Source: Nitrosomonas ureae (GTDB lineage Bacteria; Pseudomonadota; Gammaproteobacteria; Burkholderiales; Nitrosomonadaceae). Taken from it: a stretch of DNA of 34,610 bases. The stretch covers positions 1 through 34,610 of the forward strand of contig CAMCBD010000023.1 in NCBI GenBank assembly GCA_945872825.1, written 5' to 3'. Both the position numbers and the translations under genes were made by a program. This document shows, in pieces, positions 8,290-17,350 of this stretch (position 1 is the stretch's first letter; each line of letters starts with the position of its first letter). The notes below the pieces were generated by a model. It was not told where the DNA came from, ran no database searches, and saw only the letters and a program-made list of their open reading frames with translations.

Positions 8290-10818
8290 ATGAAACGAAT
8301 GTTATTTAATGCGACCCAACCTGAAGAGTTGCGCGTTGCAATCGTCAATGGCCAAACATTGGTTGACCTCGACATTGAGTCAATTAGTAAAGAACAACGC
8401 AAAAGCAATATCTACAAGGCTGTTATTACACGAATAGAACCCAGTCTAGAAGCTGCATTTGTAGATTATGGCTGCGAGCGTCACGGTTTCTTACCATTTA
8501 AAGAAATCGCTCCTTCCTGTTTCAATGAAAGCGCCGGGGCTAGCAATGGCCGTATTCAGGACCTTCTACAAGAAGGTCAGGAACTGATTGTACAAGTTGA
8601 CAAAGATGAGCGTGGAACCAAAGGCGCTGCACTAACAACTTACATTTCACTGGCTGGCCGATATCTGGTTTTAATACCCAATAACCCAAATAGTGGCGGT
8701 GTATCTCGGCGCATAACCGGTGAAGAGCGTAATGACTTGCGTGAAGTCATCGCTAAGCTTGAAGTGCCTGGAAGCATGAGTATTATTGCCAGAACTGCCG
8801 GAATCGGCCGAAGTACAGAAGAGCTACAATGGGACTTGAACTACCTGACACAGCTTTGGTATGCCATTGAAGAAGCGGCCAATAATCAAAATGGCGTTTT
8901 CCTGATTTATCAAGAAAGTAGCCTGGTGATACGTGCTATTCGTGATTATTTCAGCCAAGAAATTGGCGAGATTTTAATCGACAGCCGAGATATCTATGAG
9001 CAGGCCAGCCAATTCATGGTGCATGTCATGCCTGCCAATGTAGATCGTCTTAAATTCTATCACGATGATGTGCCGTTATTCTCACGCTTCCAAATTGAGC
9101 ATCAGATAGAAACAGCCTATTCAAGACAGGTTTCGCTACCCTCAGGTGGCTCAATTGTTATTGATCATACTGAAGCACTGGTATCGGTTGACGTTAACTC
9201 AGCCCGCGCCATCCGTGGATTGGATATTGAGCATACTGCATTGAATACCAATCTTGAAGCAGCGGATGAAATTGCACGTCAATTAAGATTACGTGACTTG
9301 GGCGGACTGGTCGTCATCGACTTTATTGATATGGATGTGCAACGTAATCAACGGGAAGTCGAAGCCAGATTACATGAAGCATTGCGCCAAGACCGGGCGC
9401 GTATTCAGGTTGGAAAAATCTCGCGTTTCGGATTATTGGAATTGTCACGTCAACGCCTACGTCCCTCGCTGGGTGAAAGTAACTATATTCCATGCGCACG
9501 TTGCAATGGAACCGGATTTATTCGCGGAACTGATTCCTCGGCACTGCATGTGTTAAGAATCATCCAAGAAGAGGCCATGAAAGAAAACACGAGTGCGTTA
9601 CATGTTCAACTTCCGGTCGATGTGGCTACGTATCTGCTCAACGAGAAGCGTGGAGAGATTTATGATATCGAGGTACGGCAAAGAATTAATATTGTTCTGA
9701 TACCCAACATCCATATCGAAACTCCTAACTACACCATCACTCGCATACGTCACGACGATATCAAATCAAACGAAACGGTAGCCAGTTATAAGCTGGTAGA
9801 GAAAAATACCGAGGAAAATAGTCAGGTATCTATCGAACAGAAAAACAAGCCTGTCCGTCTTCAAGCTGCTGTTCAAGGGATAAAACTCGCGCAACCAGCG
9901 CCCATCGGAGAAGAAAATTCATCGCGTGACTCATCGCTTCTGGATAAATTTTTTAGTTGGTTTAAGCCAGCTAATACGGAAGAAATTAAACCCAATATTG
10001 AAGAAAAAAAACAGGCTGATATTGACAGAACTAAAGCACCACAAGACCGCGGACGTTCACGAAGTCGCCGTGGACGAAACAAAAATGAACGCACTAAAGA
10101 TATTTCTGCAAATCAAGCTAAACAAGGCGATTCAAGTGACTCAAGCAGTAGTGCCAATGATCCAGAGATTACAGTAACCGAGCAGCCTCATCCTCGCGCA
10201 GCGGTAACAGAAAGAAAAAACAATAAAAAGAAATTTGTTCAACCACCCGATTCGGATTCCGTGACAAGTACGCTGCCAGAGGACCTATCGGCTATCGAAC
10301 AAGAAAATCCTGAGAACCCCAATGTAAAACCCGACGATCGCAGGCGTGCTCGCCGACATCGCGGCAATAAAAATCGTAGTCAATCGGTGCACGCTAAAAG
10401 TTCTATCGATGATCAAAATTTAGTGACTGAGGAATCACCGGATACCCCAATTGATAGCGAGAATTTTTCAACGGATCTTCAGCCGAATGTTGAGAAAATA
10501 ATACCAATCAAAGAGAAACCAGCAGTTGCGGCATCCAAAAAACATTCCGTCAAGAAAACAGCTGCTGAAATTCAGTCCGCTCCAATGACTATTGATGAAC
10601 AAGCCCCGCTGGCCGCCGCAGCCAAATCACCAGAGCCCATTGCTGTTAAAGAACTTCCGGATTTTACAAAAAGCGGTTTAGTGATGATAGAAACGCCACC
10701 TGAAAAGGTAGAAATGGTTACCGAAGAAATTATCTTACCTAAACGGCCGAGAAAAAGAATCAAAGAAGCTGTCGACGTGCAAGCAGAACCCTTAATGCAA
10801 GTTGAAACACGCGAATAA
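8290..10818 (+). CDS. rne: Ribonuclease E
   Basis: 842 residues. An N-terminal catalytic half carries an S1 domain (about 38-120), the 5'-sensor region, and a DNase I-like core with metal ligands in [10 protein letters not shown] (Asp301) and VVIDFIDMD (Asp344). The zinc-link CARCNGTG (Cys402, Cys405) joins protomers of the tetramer. From about residue 520 on, the protein is low-complexity, charged and presumably disordered, with Arg-rich [11 protein letters not shown] and [13 protein letters not shown] patches that would bind RNA or scaffold a degradosome. RNase E starts mRNA decay and processes rRNA and tRNA precursors at the inner membrane. The length and the scaffold tail favour RNase E over the shorter RNase G. 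Confidence 0.95.
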   Translation: MKRMLFNATQPEELRVAIVNGQTLVDLDIESISKEQRKSNIYKAVITRIEPSLEAAFVDYGCERHGFLPFKEIAPSCFNESAGASNGRIQDLLQEGQELIVQVDKDERGTKGAALTTYISLAGRYLVLIPNNPNSGGVSRRITGEERNDLREVIAKLEVPGSMSIIARTAGIGRSTEELQWDLNYLTQLWYAIEEAANNQNGVFLIYQESSLVIRAIRDYFSQEIGEILIDSRDIYEQASQFMVHVMPANVDRLKFYHDDVPLFSRFQIEHQIETAYSRQVSLPSGGSIVIDHTEALVSVDVNSARAIRGLDIEHTALNTNLEAADEIARQLRLRDLGGLVVIDFIDMDVQRNQREVEARLHEALRQDRARIQVGKISRFGLLELSRQRLRPSLGESNYIPCARCNGTGFIRGTDSSALHVLRIIQEEAMKENTSALHVQLPVDVATYLLNEKRGEIYDIEVRQRINIVLIPNIHIETPNYTITRIRHDDIKSNETVASYKLVEKNTEENSQVSIEQKNKPVRLQAAVQGIKLAQPAPIGEENSSRDSSLLDKFFSWFKPANTEEIKPNIEEKKQADIDRTKAPQDRGRSRSRRGRNKNERTKDISANQAKQGDSSDSSSSANDPEITVTEQPHPRAAVTERKNNKKKFVQPPDSDSVTSTLPEDLSAIEQENPENPNVKPDDRRRARRHRGNKNRSQSVHAKSSIDDQNLVTEESPDTPIDSENFSTDLQPNVEKIIPIKEKPAVAASKKHSVKKTAAEIQSAPMTIDEQAPLAAAAKSPEPIAVKELPDFTKSGLVMIETPPEKVEMVTEEIILPKRPRKRIKEAVDVQAEPLMQVETRE

Positions 10819-10839
10819 TAAAGCACCTGCAATATTTTC

Positions 10840-10862
10840 AGGCGCATTGACCTAATGTGCCT
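10840..10862. terminator. Hairpin between convergent rne and polA
   Basis: AGGCGCATT (10840-10848) pairs with AATGTGCCT (10854-10862) with one G-U wobble and a 5-nt loop. It covers the polA stop codon. It lacks a T-run on either strand, so it may only protect 3' ends. Confidence 0.35.
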
Positions 10863-13596
10863 GTTCCCAGTTGTCGCCGACACCAACTTCTATCAACAAT
10901 GGCACATCCAACTGCAAAACATTTCCCATACATTCCGGCAACGCGTTTTTTACTAACACAATTTCATCATCCGGCACTTCCAGAACCAATTCATCATGTA
11001 CCTGCATAATCAGCTTGCTGCGTATCTGCTCCTTGTGCAGCCAGTTACGCACGGCGATCATCGCCAGTTTGATAATATCTGCTGCGGTTCCCTGCATCGG
11101 TGCATTGATGGCAGCCCGCTCCGCACTTTGGCGGCGATTTCCATTGGCATTATTAATCTCAGGCAACCATAATCTGCGCCCCAGCACGGTTTCGACATAA
11201 CCCAGTTGCCTGGCTTTTTCCCGGGTATGCTGCATATAGCTTTCCACTCTCGGATACCGGGCAAAATATCGTTCCATATAAGCACGTGCCGCACTACGCT
11301 CAATGCCTAATTGTGCTGCCAGGCCAAACTCAGACATACCATATATCAAACCAAAATTAATTACTTTGGCATAACGGCGCTGCTCCTGATCCACTTGTTC
11401 CAGCGGAATTCCAAATACTTCTGCGGCAGTCGCTTTATGAATATCCTCACCGGCTGCAAAAGCCTTCAAAAGACCCTCATCCTGAGAAATATGCGCCATA
11501 ATGCGTAATTCTATTTGTGAATAATCAGCTGAAATAATCCGATGCCCCGGCGGTGCGATAAACGCTTCGCGAATCCTGCGGCCTTCGCTGGTCCGCACCG
11601 GAATATTCTGTAAATTAGGATCTGAGCTGGCTAAACGTCCTGTCACGGCGACCGCTTGTGCATAATTGGTATGCACCCGGCCGGTATTTCGATCTATCAT
11701 CAGCGGCAATTTGTCCGTATACGTCGACTTTAATTTGGCAAGACTACGATAATCGAGCAACAGTTTCGGCAAGGGATAATCCAGCGCAAGCTGCTGCAAG
11801 ACATCTTCATCAGTAGATGGAACGCCAGTGGGTGTTTTTTTGATGATAGGTAATTTCAGCTGGTTAAACAGGATCTCCTGTATCTGCTTGGGCGAATTCA
11901 GATTAAACGGCTGCCCGGCGATTGTATAAGCCTGTTGCTCCAAAGCGTATAATTTCTCACCCAATTCATGGCTTTGCTTCTGCAACAGCTTATAGTCCAG
12001 CAAAACACCGTTACGCTCAATTTCAAACAACACATCCAGAATCGGCATTTCGATCTCACGATAGACATAATTCAACCGATCGTCACTTTGGATGGCGGGA
12101 TATAAAGCCTGATGCAGCCGTAAGGTAATGTCCGCATCTTCCGCAGCATACTGCGTTGCAACATCAATCGCCACTTCATCAAAACCAATGCGGTTCACAC
12201 CTTTCCCGGTAACATCGTCATAACTGATTGTTTTAATATCCAGATGACGCATTGCCATATTATCCATATTGTGCGGGCGGTGAGACTCCAAAACATATGA
12301 CTGGAGCAGCGTATCATGCACAATACCGTTCAATTGAATGCCATGATTGGCAAAAACATGCTTATCGTATTTTAAATTCTGACCCAATTTAGGTCTTGCC
12401 GCACTCTCCAGCCATGGTTTAAGTTTATTCAATGCATCATCAAGCGACAGTTGCTGCGGCACGCCGGTATAATTGTGCATCAGGGGCAGATACGCAGCCT
12501 GATGGCTTTCAATACAAAATGAAATGCCCACCAGCTTTGCTTGCATTGGATTTAAACTGGTCGTTTCACTATCCACGGATACCAGTTGCGCAGCATCCAA
12601 CCGGACTAGCCAATCAGCCAGCTCACCTTCGGTGAAGATAGTCTGATAAGTTCCTGAATGTTTCTGAACAGCATTGTTGTTTCCATTATCTGTCGCCGGT
12701 ACTGTCCGATTTTCGTTGGAGCCACCTGATTCCAATTGATTTGCGTTGCTTTGCTGGCGCAGTTCGCGCAATGAAGCCTTCATGTCCAGTTGCTCATAGA
12801 GCCGGATAAGTTGCCCGGTATCCTGAGGCTTCGATGTAAGATCGGTGATTCTGACTGGCAGATCCACATCACATTTAATCGTAATTAACTGGCGCGCTGT
12901 ATCAAACCAATCCAGTGCTTTACGTAGATTGTCGCCAATCGTCCCCTTGAATTCATCGGCATGCGCAATGATATTATCCAGCGATCCATATTCTGCGAGC
13001 CATTTGACTGCGGTCTTGGGCCCCACTTTATGCACACCTGGAACGTTGTCAGCCGTATCCCCTACCAACATCAGATAATCCAACATACGCTCCGGTGCTA
13101 CGCCAAATTTTCCAATCACGCCCGCCTCGTCCAGCACTTCATTGCTCATAGTATTGACCAGCATGATATTTGAATTAACCAATTGCGCAATATCTTTGTC
13201 ACCAGTTGAGATGATGCACTGCATATCTGCCGCAACAGCTTGTTTTGCCAAGGTACCGATGACATCGTCGGCTTCCACGCCATCAACAATCAACATTGGC
13301 CAGCCCATTGCACGGATACAGGCATGCAAAGGCTCAATTTGAACAGCCAGATCATGTGGCATAGCCGGTCTATGCGCTTTATACTCAGGATATAGTTCAT
13401 CCCGAAAAGTTTTACCTTTTGCATCAAACACACACGCGCTATAATCCGCCTGGTAATCCTTGTGCAATCGCCGCAGCATATTGAGCACACCATGAATTGC
13501 ACCCGTCGGTTCGTTGTTACGATTGCGTAAATCAGGTAATGCATGAAAAGCGCGATATAAATAGGACGAGCCATCAACCAGCAACAATGTTTTCAT
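10852..13596 (-). CDS. polA: DNA polymerase I
   Basis: 914 residues with all three domains. The 5'-nuclease (about 1-260) has LLVDGSSYLYRAFHALP, EADDVIGTLA and STGDKDIAQLV. The 3'-5' exonuclease looks active: D-x-E in VSVDSETTSLN, Asp in NLKYDKHV, and YAAEDAD as the YxxxD motif. The polymerase domain has motif A ADYSQIELRIMAHIS, motif B RRYAKVINFGLIYGMS and motif C QVHDELVLEV. Pol I fills gaps and removes RNA primers in repair and lagging-strand synthesis. Its start codon is 13 bp from the ATG of the divergent LOG-family gene, so its promoter must lie inside that gene. It converges on rne with a 33-bp gap. Confidence 0.97.
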   Translation of the reverse strand: MKTLLLVDGSSYLYRAFHALPDLRNRNNEPTGAIHGVLNMLRRLHKDYQADYSACVFDAKGKTFRDELYPEYKAHRPAMPHDLAVQIEPLHACIRAMGWPMLIVDGVEADDVIGTLAKQAVAADMQCIISTGDKDIAQLVNSNIMLVNTMSNEVLDEAGVIGKFGVAPERMLDYLMLVGDTADNVPGVHKVGPKTAVKWLAEYGSLDNIIAHADEFKGTIGDNLRKALDWFDTARQLITIKCDVDLPVRITDLTSKPQDTGQLIRLYEQLDMKASLRELRQQSNANQLESGGSNENRTVPATDNGNNNAVQKHSGTYQTIFTEGELADWLVRLDAAQLVSVDSETTSLNPMQAKLVGISFCIESHQAAYLPLMHNYTGVPQQLSLDDALNKLKPWLESAARPKLGQNLKYDKHVFANHGIQLNGIVHDTLLQSYVLESHRPHNMDNMAMRHLDIKTISYDDVTGKGVNRIGFDEVAIDVATQYAAEDADITLRLHQALYPAIQSDDRLNYVYREIEMPILDVLFEIERNGVLLDYKLLQKQSHELGEKLYALEQQAYTIAGQPFNLNSPKQIQEILFNQLKLPIIKKTPTGVPSTDEDVLQQLALDYPLPKLLLDYRSLAKLKSTYTDKLPLMIDRNTGRVHTNYAQAVAVTGRLASSDPNLQNIPVRTSEGRRIREAFIAPPGHRIISADYSQIELRIMAHISQDEGLLKAFAAGEDIHKATAAEVFGIPLEQVDQEQRRYAKVINFGLIYGMSEFGLAAQLGIERSAARAYMERYFARYPRVESYMQHTREKARQLGYVETVLGRRLWLPEINNANGNRRQSAERAAINAPMQGTAADIIKLAMIAVRNWLHKEQIRSKLIMQVHDELVLEVPDDEIVLVKNALPECMGNVLQLDVPLLIEVGVGDNWEQAH

Positions 13597-13609
13597 TTAC
13601 AAATTTCCT

Positions 13610-14329
13610 ATGAGCCTACGAGATAAACCGGCCACTCACCTATCTGTGGATAAACCCTGGTCAGCAAAAGAGTCATGGCGCCTGTTTGGAATTATGGCAG
13701 AGTTTGTTGAAGGAACAGAACGTCTTGATACCATTCAACCTGCTGTCAGTATTTTTGGCAGCGCGCGTACCAACCCCGACAGCCCACACTATAAATTAGC
13801 CGAGCAAATTGCCAAACAACTTTCTGATGCCGGTTTCTCAGTTATCTCCGGTGGCGGGCCAGGTATCATGGAAGCTGCGAATAAAGGCGCTTACTTCGGA
13901 AAATCACCCAGTATCGGCTTAAATATTCAATTACCCCACGAACAGCATCGTAACGCTTACCAGGATATCAGCCAGACCTTCCGGCATTTCTTTGCGCGCA
14001 AATATATGTTTGTTAAATTTGCGACTGCTTACGTAGTGCTACCTGGTGGTTTTGGAACATTGGACGAATTAATGGAAGCGCTGACACTGGTACAAACCGG
14101 AAAAACCCGGAAAATGCCCATAATTTTGGTCTATTCGGAATTCTGGCGCGGATTGCTTGACTGGTTCCAAAAGACATTAATCGCCGAGGGCTTTATTTCA
14201 GCGGAAGATATGAACCTGATTCAGATCATTGATGAGCCCAGTCAGGTAGTTAATGCAATTTTTCAGTATTATGAAACGAGCGGATTTGAACCCACTGCTG
14301 CTGAAAGAGAAATTCAGCTCAATCTTTAA
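13610..14329 (+). CDS. LOG-family protein (TIGR00730; putative nucleotide 5'-monophosphate nucleosidase)
   Basis: 239 residues. The Rossmann-like fold opens at AVSIFGSAR, GGGPGIMEAANKGA matches the nucleotide-phosphate-binding loop, and PGGFGTLDE (145-153) is the diagnostic PGGxGTxxE motif of the LOG/lysine-decarboxylase-like family. Members hydrolyse the N-glycosidic bond of nucleoside monophosphates; the plant enzymes activate cytokinins, and the role in this kind of bacterium is uncertain. The start at 13610 has no obvious ribosome site. An internal ATG (MAEFVEG, about residue 29) is possible, but the preceding WSAKESWRLFGI segment is typical of the betaproteobacterial members, so the longer form is preferred. 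It heads the plus-strand run LOG-DUF2782-thrB-BPSS1780. Confidence 0.85.
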   Translation: MSLRDKPATHLSVDKPWSAKESWRLFGIMAEFVEGTERLDTIQPAVSIFGSARTNPDSPHYKLAEQIAKQLSDAGFSVISGGGPGIMEAANKGAYFGKSPSIGLNIQLPHEQHRNAYQDISQTFRHFFARKYMFVKFATAYVVLPGGFGTLDELMEALTLVQTGKTRKMPIILVYSEFWRGLLDWFQKTLIAEGFISAEDMNLIQIIDEPSQVVNAIFQYYETSGFEPTAAEREIQLNL

Positions 14330-14386
14330 CCGCCGTCTACAATTTTAGGTAGAATACAAAATAATCCTGACCTACTGGCAACCAAA

Positions 14387-14782
14387 ATGTACCGACTTAT
14401 CTTTATACTGCTGTTAAGTTCTACAATACCTGTTATGGCGCAAACTGAGCAGCCGAAACAGACGAAAAAATCTTCACAGCCGGATAATTTAATACCGTTG
14501 CCAGAAATTCCTGAATTACCCCGTGATTTGACCGATCCGCCACCGCTTCCACCCGATATTCTACCGGATCCTGAGCTGAAAACACAGGTTACTATTATAA
14601 AACGTGGAGAAGATACCATTGAAGAACACCGTGTCAATGGCGAGCTTCTCATGATCAAAGTTATTCCACGTATCGGCCCGCCTTACTACCTGAAAAAAAA
14701 TACCGGCAGAGGTTCGCACACGCATGCGGGTGAAGCGGGTATTGATGTCAGTCCACCCATGTGGCAACTGTTTAAATTTTAA
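14387..14782 (+). CDS. DUF2782-type small secreted protein
   Basis: 131 residues. A signal peptide (MYRLIFILLLSSTIPVMA) is followed by a proline-rich linker with PPPLPPDILPDPELK and a compact conserved core: TIIKRGEDTIEEHRVNG, then LLMIKVIPRIGPPYYL. This K-R-G-x-D-T-x-E-E-x-R-x-N-G pattern matches the DUF2782 proteins found between polA and thrB in betaproteobacteria. Function is unknown. The protein probably acts in the periplasm. No typical lipobox cysteine is seen. The family call rests on motif and gene order. Confidence 0.8.
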   Translation: MYRLIFILLLSSTIPVMAQTEQPKQTKKSSQPDNLIPLPEIPELPRDLTDPPPLPPDILPDPELKTQVTIIKRGEDTIEEHRVNGELLMIKVIPRIGPPYYLKKNTGRGSHTHAGEAGIDVSPPMWQLFKF

Positions 14783-14814
14783 CTTTAATACAAAACGAAA
14801 CAAAACGTAATCCC

Positions 14815-14862
14815 ATGAGACTCATCAGTTCTTACTTCTTTTTCGTTTTTTTATCCTGTTAA
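14815..14862 (+). CDS. Possible 15-codon leader peptide immediately before thrB
   Basis: ATG at 14815 opens MRLISSYFFFVFLSC and stops at TAA 14860-14862, three bases before the thrB ATG. thrB has no visible ribosome site of its own, so ribosomes ending here could restart at thrB. The Phe-rich composition recalls amino-acid leader peptides, but no attenuator hairpins were found and the codons are Phe, not Thr/Ile. This could be chance in a T-rich spacer. Confidence 0.25.
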   Translation: MRLISSYFFFVFLSC

Positions 14863-14865
14863 CTC

Positions 14866-15816
14866 ATGTCTGTTTTCACACCAGTTACTGATAGCCAGCT
14901 CACGGCTTGGTTAAAAGATTACGCGCTTGGTCAGCTTATCAACCTGCAAGGTATCTCCTCAGGTATTGAGAATACCAATTATTTTGTCACGACCACGCAA
15001 GGCAAGTTTGTATTGACCTTGTTCGAGAAATTAACGAGCCACGAATTACCTTATTATTTGAATTTGATGGCACATTTATCTCAGCATAATATCCCTTGCC
15101 CGGCTCCGATTCCTAGGTTGGATCACAGTCTATTAGGTAAACTGAACGGCAAACCGGCGACAATCGTTACCTGCCTGCCGGGACAATCATTAACACACCC
15201 GACCGCAGAACAATGTGCAGAAGTTGGTAGAGTACTGGCAAAAATGCACTTATCCGGAAAATCCTATCCCGGGAAAATGAATAATCCACGCGGATTAACA
15301 TGGTGGCAAGCCAAAATGCCTGAGATCTCACCGTTCTTATCTGCGGATGAGAAATCGTTACTCAACTCAGAACTGGATGCTCAGTTGGCACAACAAACCA
15401 CGACATTACCCAGTGGCGTTATCCATGCTGATCTATTTCGGGACAATATTTTGTTTACCGGTCAGAAAATTGGCGGTGTTATCGATTTTTATTTCGCCTG
15501 CAATGATACTTTTTTATATGATCTGGCAATCGTAGCCAACGATTGGTGCATGACTGAGGAAAAGATTTTGGACAGAATGCGTATACTTTCACTCATTGAA
15601 GCCTATCATACGATTCGACCACTATCCGGTGCCGAGCAGGATGCCTGGCCTACCATGTTGCGTGCAGGTGCGCTGCGTTTCTGGATTTCCCGGCTCTATG
15701 ACTACCATTTGCCACGCTCGGGAGAACTGACACATGCCAAAGATCCCGCTCATTTTAGAGAAATATTGAAAAATCACGCAACAGATCCAGAAAAACTGCG
15801 ACAACTCTGGATATAA
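14866..15816 (+). CDS. thrB: Homoserine kinase (ThrB, aminoglycoside-phosphotransferase-like type)
   Basis: 316 residues of the protein-kinase-like APH fold rather than the GHMP fold of E. coli ThrB. It opens [20 protein letters not shown] with [14 protein letters not shown], typical of this ThrB class. The catalytic loop [10 protein letters not shown] (His187, Asp189, Asn194) and the metal-binding GVIDFYFA (Asp207) are intact. The enzyme phosphorylates homoserine with ATP, the committed step to threonine. Position after DUF2782 and polA matches other betaproteobacteria. Translation may be coupled to the short leader frame that ends three bases upstream. Confidence 0.92.
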   Translation: MSVFTPVTDSQLTAWLKDYALGQLINLQGISSGIENTNYFVTTTQGKFVLTLFEKLTSHELPYYLNLMAHLSQHNIPCPAPIPRLDHSLLGKLNGKPATIVTCLPGQSLTHPTAEQCAEVGRVLAKMHLSGKSYPGKMNNPRGLTWWQAKMPEISPFLSADEKSLLNSELDAQLAQQTTTLPSGVIHADLFRDNILFTGQKIGGVIDFYFACNDTFLYDLAIVANDWCMTEEKILDRMRILSLIEAYHTIRPLSGAEQDAWPTMLRAGALRFWISRLYDYHLPRSGELTHAKDPAHFREILKNHATDPEKLRQLWI

Positions 15817-15860
15817 ATAATAATTAAAACTGTTTATCGAACTTAACTGGAGAAACATCA

Positions 15861-16835
15861 ATGGAAATTCATCAAGTCCATGGAAAACAGGGATTGCAAT
15901 GGATCTTAAGCGGCTTCTACCTGTTCCGCAAAGCGCCGCTGGCTTGGGTATTTGTTTGCTTTACCTTGATGTTGATTGCGATGGCAATGTCGTTCATACC
16001 CTTGCTTGGAAAGTTTATTTTTACATTAATTTCACCCGTTTTTCTGGCCGGAATCATGTTAGGCTGCAAGGATATGGAACAAGGAAAGCCGATTGAATTG
16101 AAGCACTTATTTGTTTCTTTCAAGACCAATCCGGTACCACTCATTACCATTGGCGGCATCTATCTGATTGGGCAAATCCTGATCATTGGGCTGGTTATGC
16201 TGATTGGGGGCTCTCAGATGACGGATATGCTGTTATACGGAAAAAGAGTCGATGAAAGCGAATTAATGGGTGTGATGAGCAACATGCTCACATCTTCACT
16301 AATCGCATTAACACTTTCCATTCCACTGATGATGGCTTCCTGGTTCTCACCCTTGTTGGTGGTATTCCATAATATCCCACCGATTGTTGCGATGCAAAGA
16401 AGCTTTTTTGCCTGTCTGAAAAACTTCATCCCGTTTCAACTGTACGGCGTTACCCTCATTATTCTTACTGCTCTCAGTCTGATGCCTTATGGACTTGGAC
16501 TCGTCATTCTGATCCCCACTATTTTCACTTCAATTTATGTCAGTTACAAAGACATTTTCCTGGCCGAACCATTGCGCTTCAGCAATGGCTCATCCGAACC
16601 AGATAATCAAAAGACAAACTGGGCTGATGTTGATGAATCCTCAGCGAAAGAAAATGAAACCAAAGCAGAACCCAATAACAAAGAAAATAAAACACTTAAG
16701 TTGCATGATACAGTTCAGTGCACGCAGTGTAATTTATCTGTGCCGAGAAATGCGGCGATTGAAGATCAAGAGCAATTCTTTTGCAGCGAAGAGCACCATC
16801 AGCAGTATCAAGCCGCGAATAAATCAGGGACGTGA
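15861..16835 (+). CDS. BPSS1780-family membrane protein with C-terminal zinc-ribbon-like tail
   Basis: 324 residues. The first 235 or so contain five or six membrane helices (about 27-47, 52-72, 92-115, 144-175, 195-228) and the RKAPLAWVF opening seen in BPSS1780-family proteins, whose function is unknown. A charged linker follows (about 236-283, rich in Glu, Lys and Asn). The end is a small cysteine module, CTQCNLSVPRNAAI then FFCSEEHHQQY, i.e. CxxC...CxxxH. This resembles the free-standing PP0621-type mini zinc ribbons of proteobacteria. The ribosome site is TGGAGAAACATCA before the ATG at 15861. It lies 44 bp behind thrB, probably co-transcribed. The fusion is noted as a finding. Confidence 0.78.
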   Translation: MEIHQVHGKQGLQWILSGFYLFRKAPLAWVFVCFTLMLIAMAMSFIPLLGKFIFTLISPVFLAGIMLGCKDMEQGKPIELKHLFVSFKTNPVPLITIGGIYLIGQILIIGLVMLIGGSQMTDMLLYGKRVDESELMGVMSNMLTSSLIALTLSIPLMMASWFSPLLVVFHNIPPIVAMQRSFFACLKNFIPFQLYGVTLIILTALSLMPYGLGLVILIPTIFTSIYVSYKDIFLAEPLRFSNGSSEPDNQKTNWADVDESSAKENETKAEPNNKENKTLKLHDTVQCTQCNLSVPRNAAIEDQEQFFCSEEHHQQYQAANKSGT

Positions 16836-16914
16836 GCAATAGCAACCTTAGTTATTTATTAGCACACATTACTATATTACTCAGATTGTTATGATTAGTA
16901 ATAAACGGCAGTAA

Positions 16915-17345
16915 ATGATTACAGCTTTCCATGCAAAATACTTTGCGCACGACCTTACACGACGACATGCACCGAATGGTATAGGTCGACTATCTCAATC
17001 ACTTGTTGATGCTAGTGTTGACCTGAATCCACATCAAATTGAAGCTGCTCTATTTGCTTTAAATCACCGTTATCGAAAGGTGTTTACTTGCTGATTGACC
17101 CCAAAGGGCTGCGCCAAATGAACCTGAATGATCCCAAACTTGGTTTATATAAAGAAGTGAAAGTGCTACAAGAGAAACTGGGTGATCCGAAATTGACACT
17201 GAATGCCTTTATCGTTTCAGCAACGCAGTTTGCAAGTTTACTGAATGTTTCTTGCAAACAGGAAGAACTGGAAGAGCGGAATGTATTGTTTATGTCAGAT
17301 GGTAGTCAGATTTATTTGAAGAAAATGTTTGAACGGATTGTGTAG
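16915..17345 (+). pseudogene. Deletion scar: SNF2-type helicase N-terminus joined to the C-terminal end of another protein
   Basis: ATG at 16915 opens MITAFHAKYFAHDLTRR, then SQSLVDASVDLNPHQIEAAL, the standard start of large SNF2-family helicases of defence loci (HAKYFAHEL, VDLNPHQxxAALFAF, then ILADEVGLGKT). The frame breaks near 17058-17060: with one more T there it would read AFKSPLSKGV, the expected next residues. The downstream frame indeed reads KSPLSKGVYLLIDPKGLRQM, so helicase similarity ends at KGV (about 17084), where ILADEVGLGKT should follow. Everything from LLIDPKGL to YLKKMFERIV (stop at 17343-17345) is a compact C-terminal end, reminiscent of type III restriction/DEAD helicase tails (IDPKGL, DPK, NAFIVSAT), though that identity is tentative. 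The whole motor domain is missing. Confidence 0.72.
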
Positions 17346-17350
17346 ATTCC

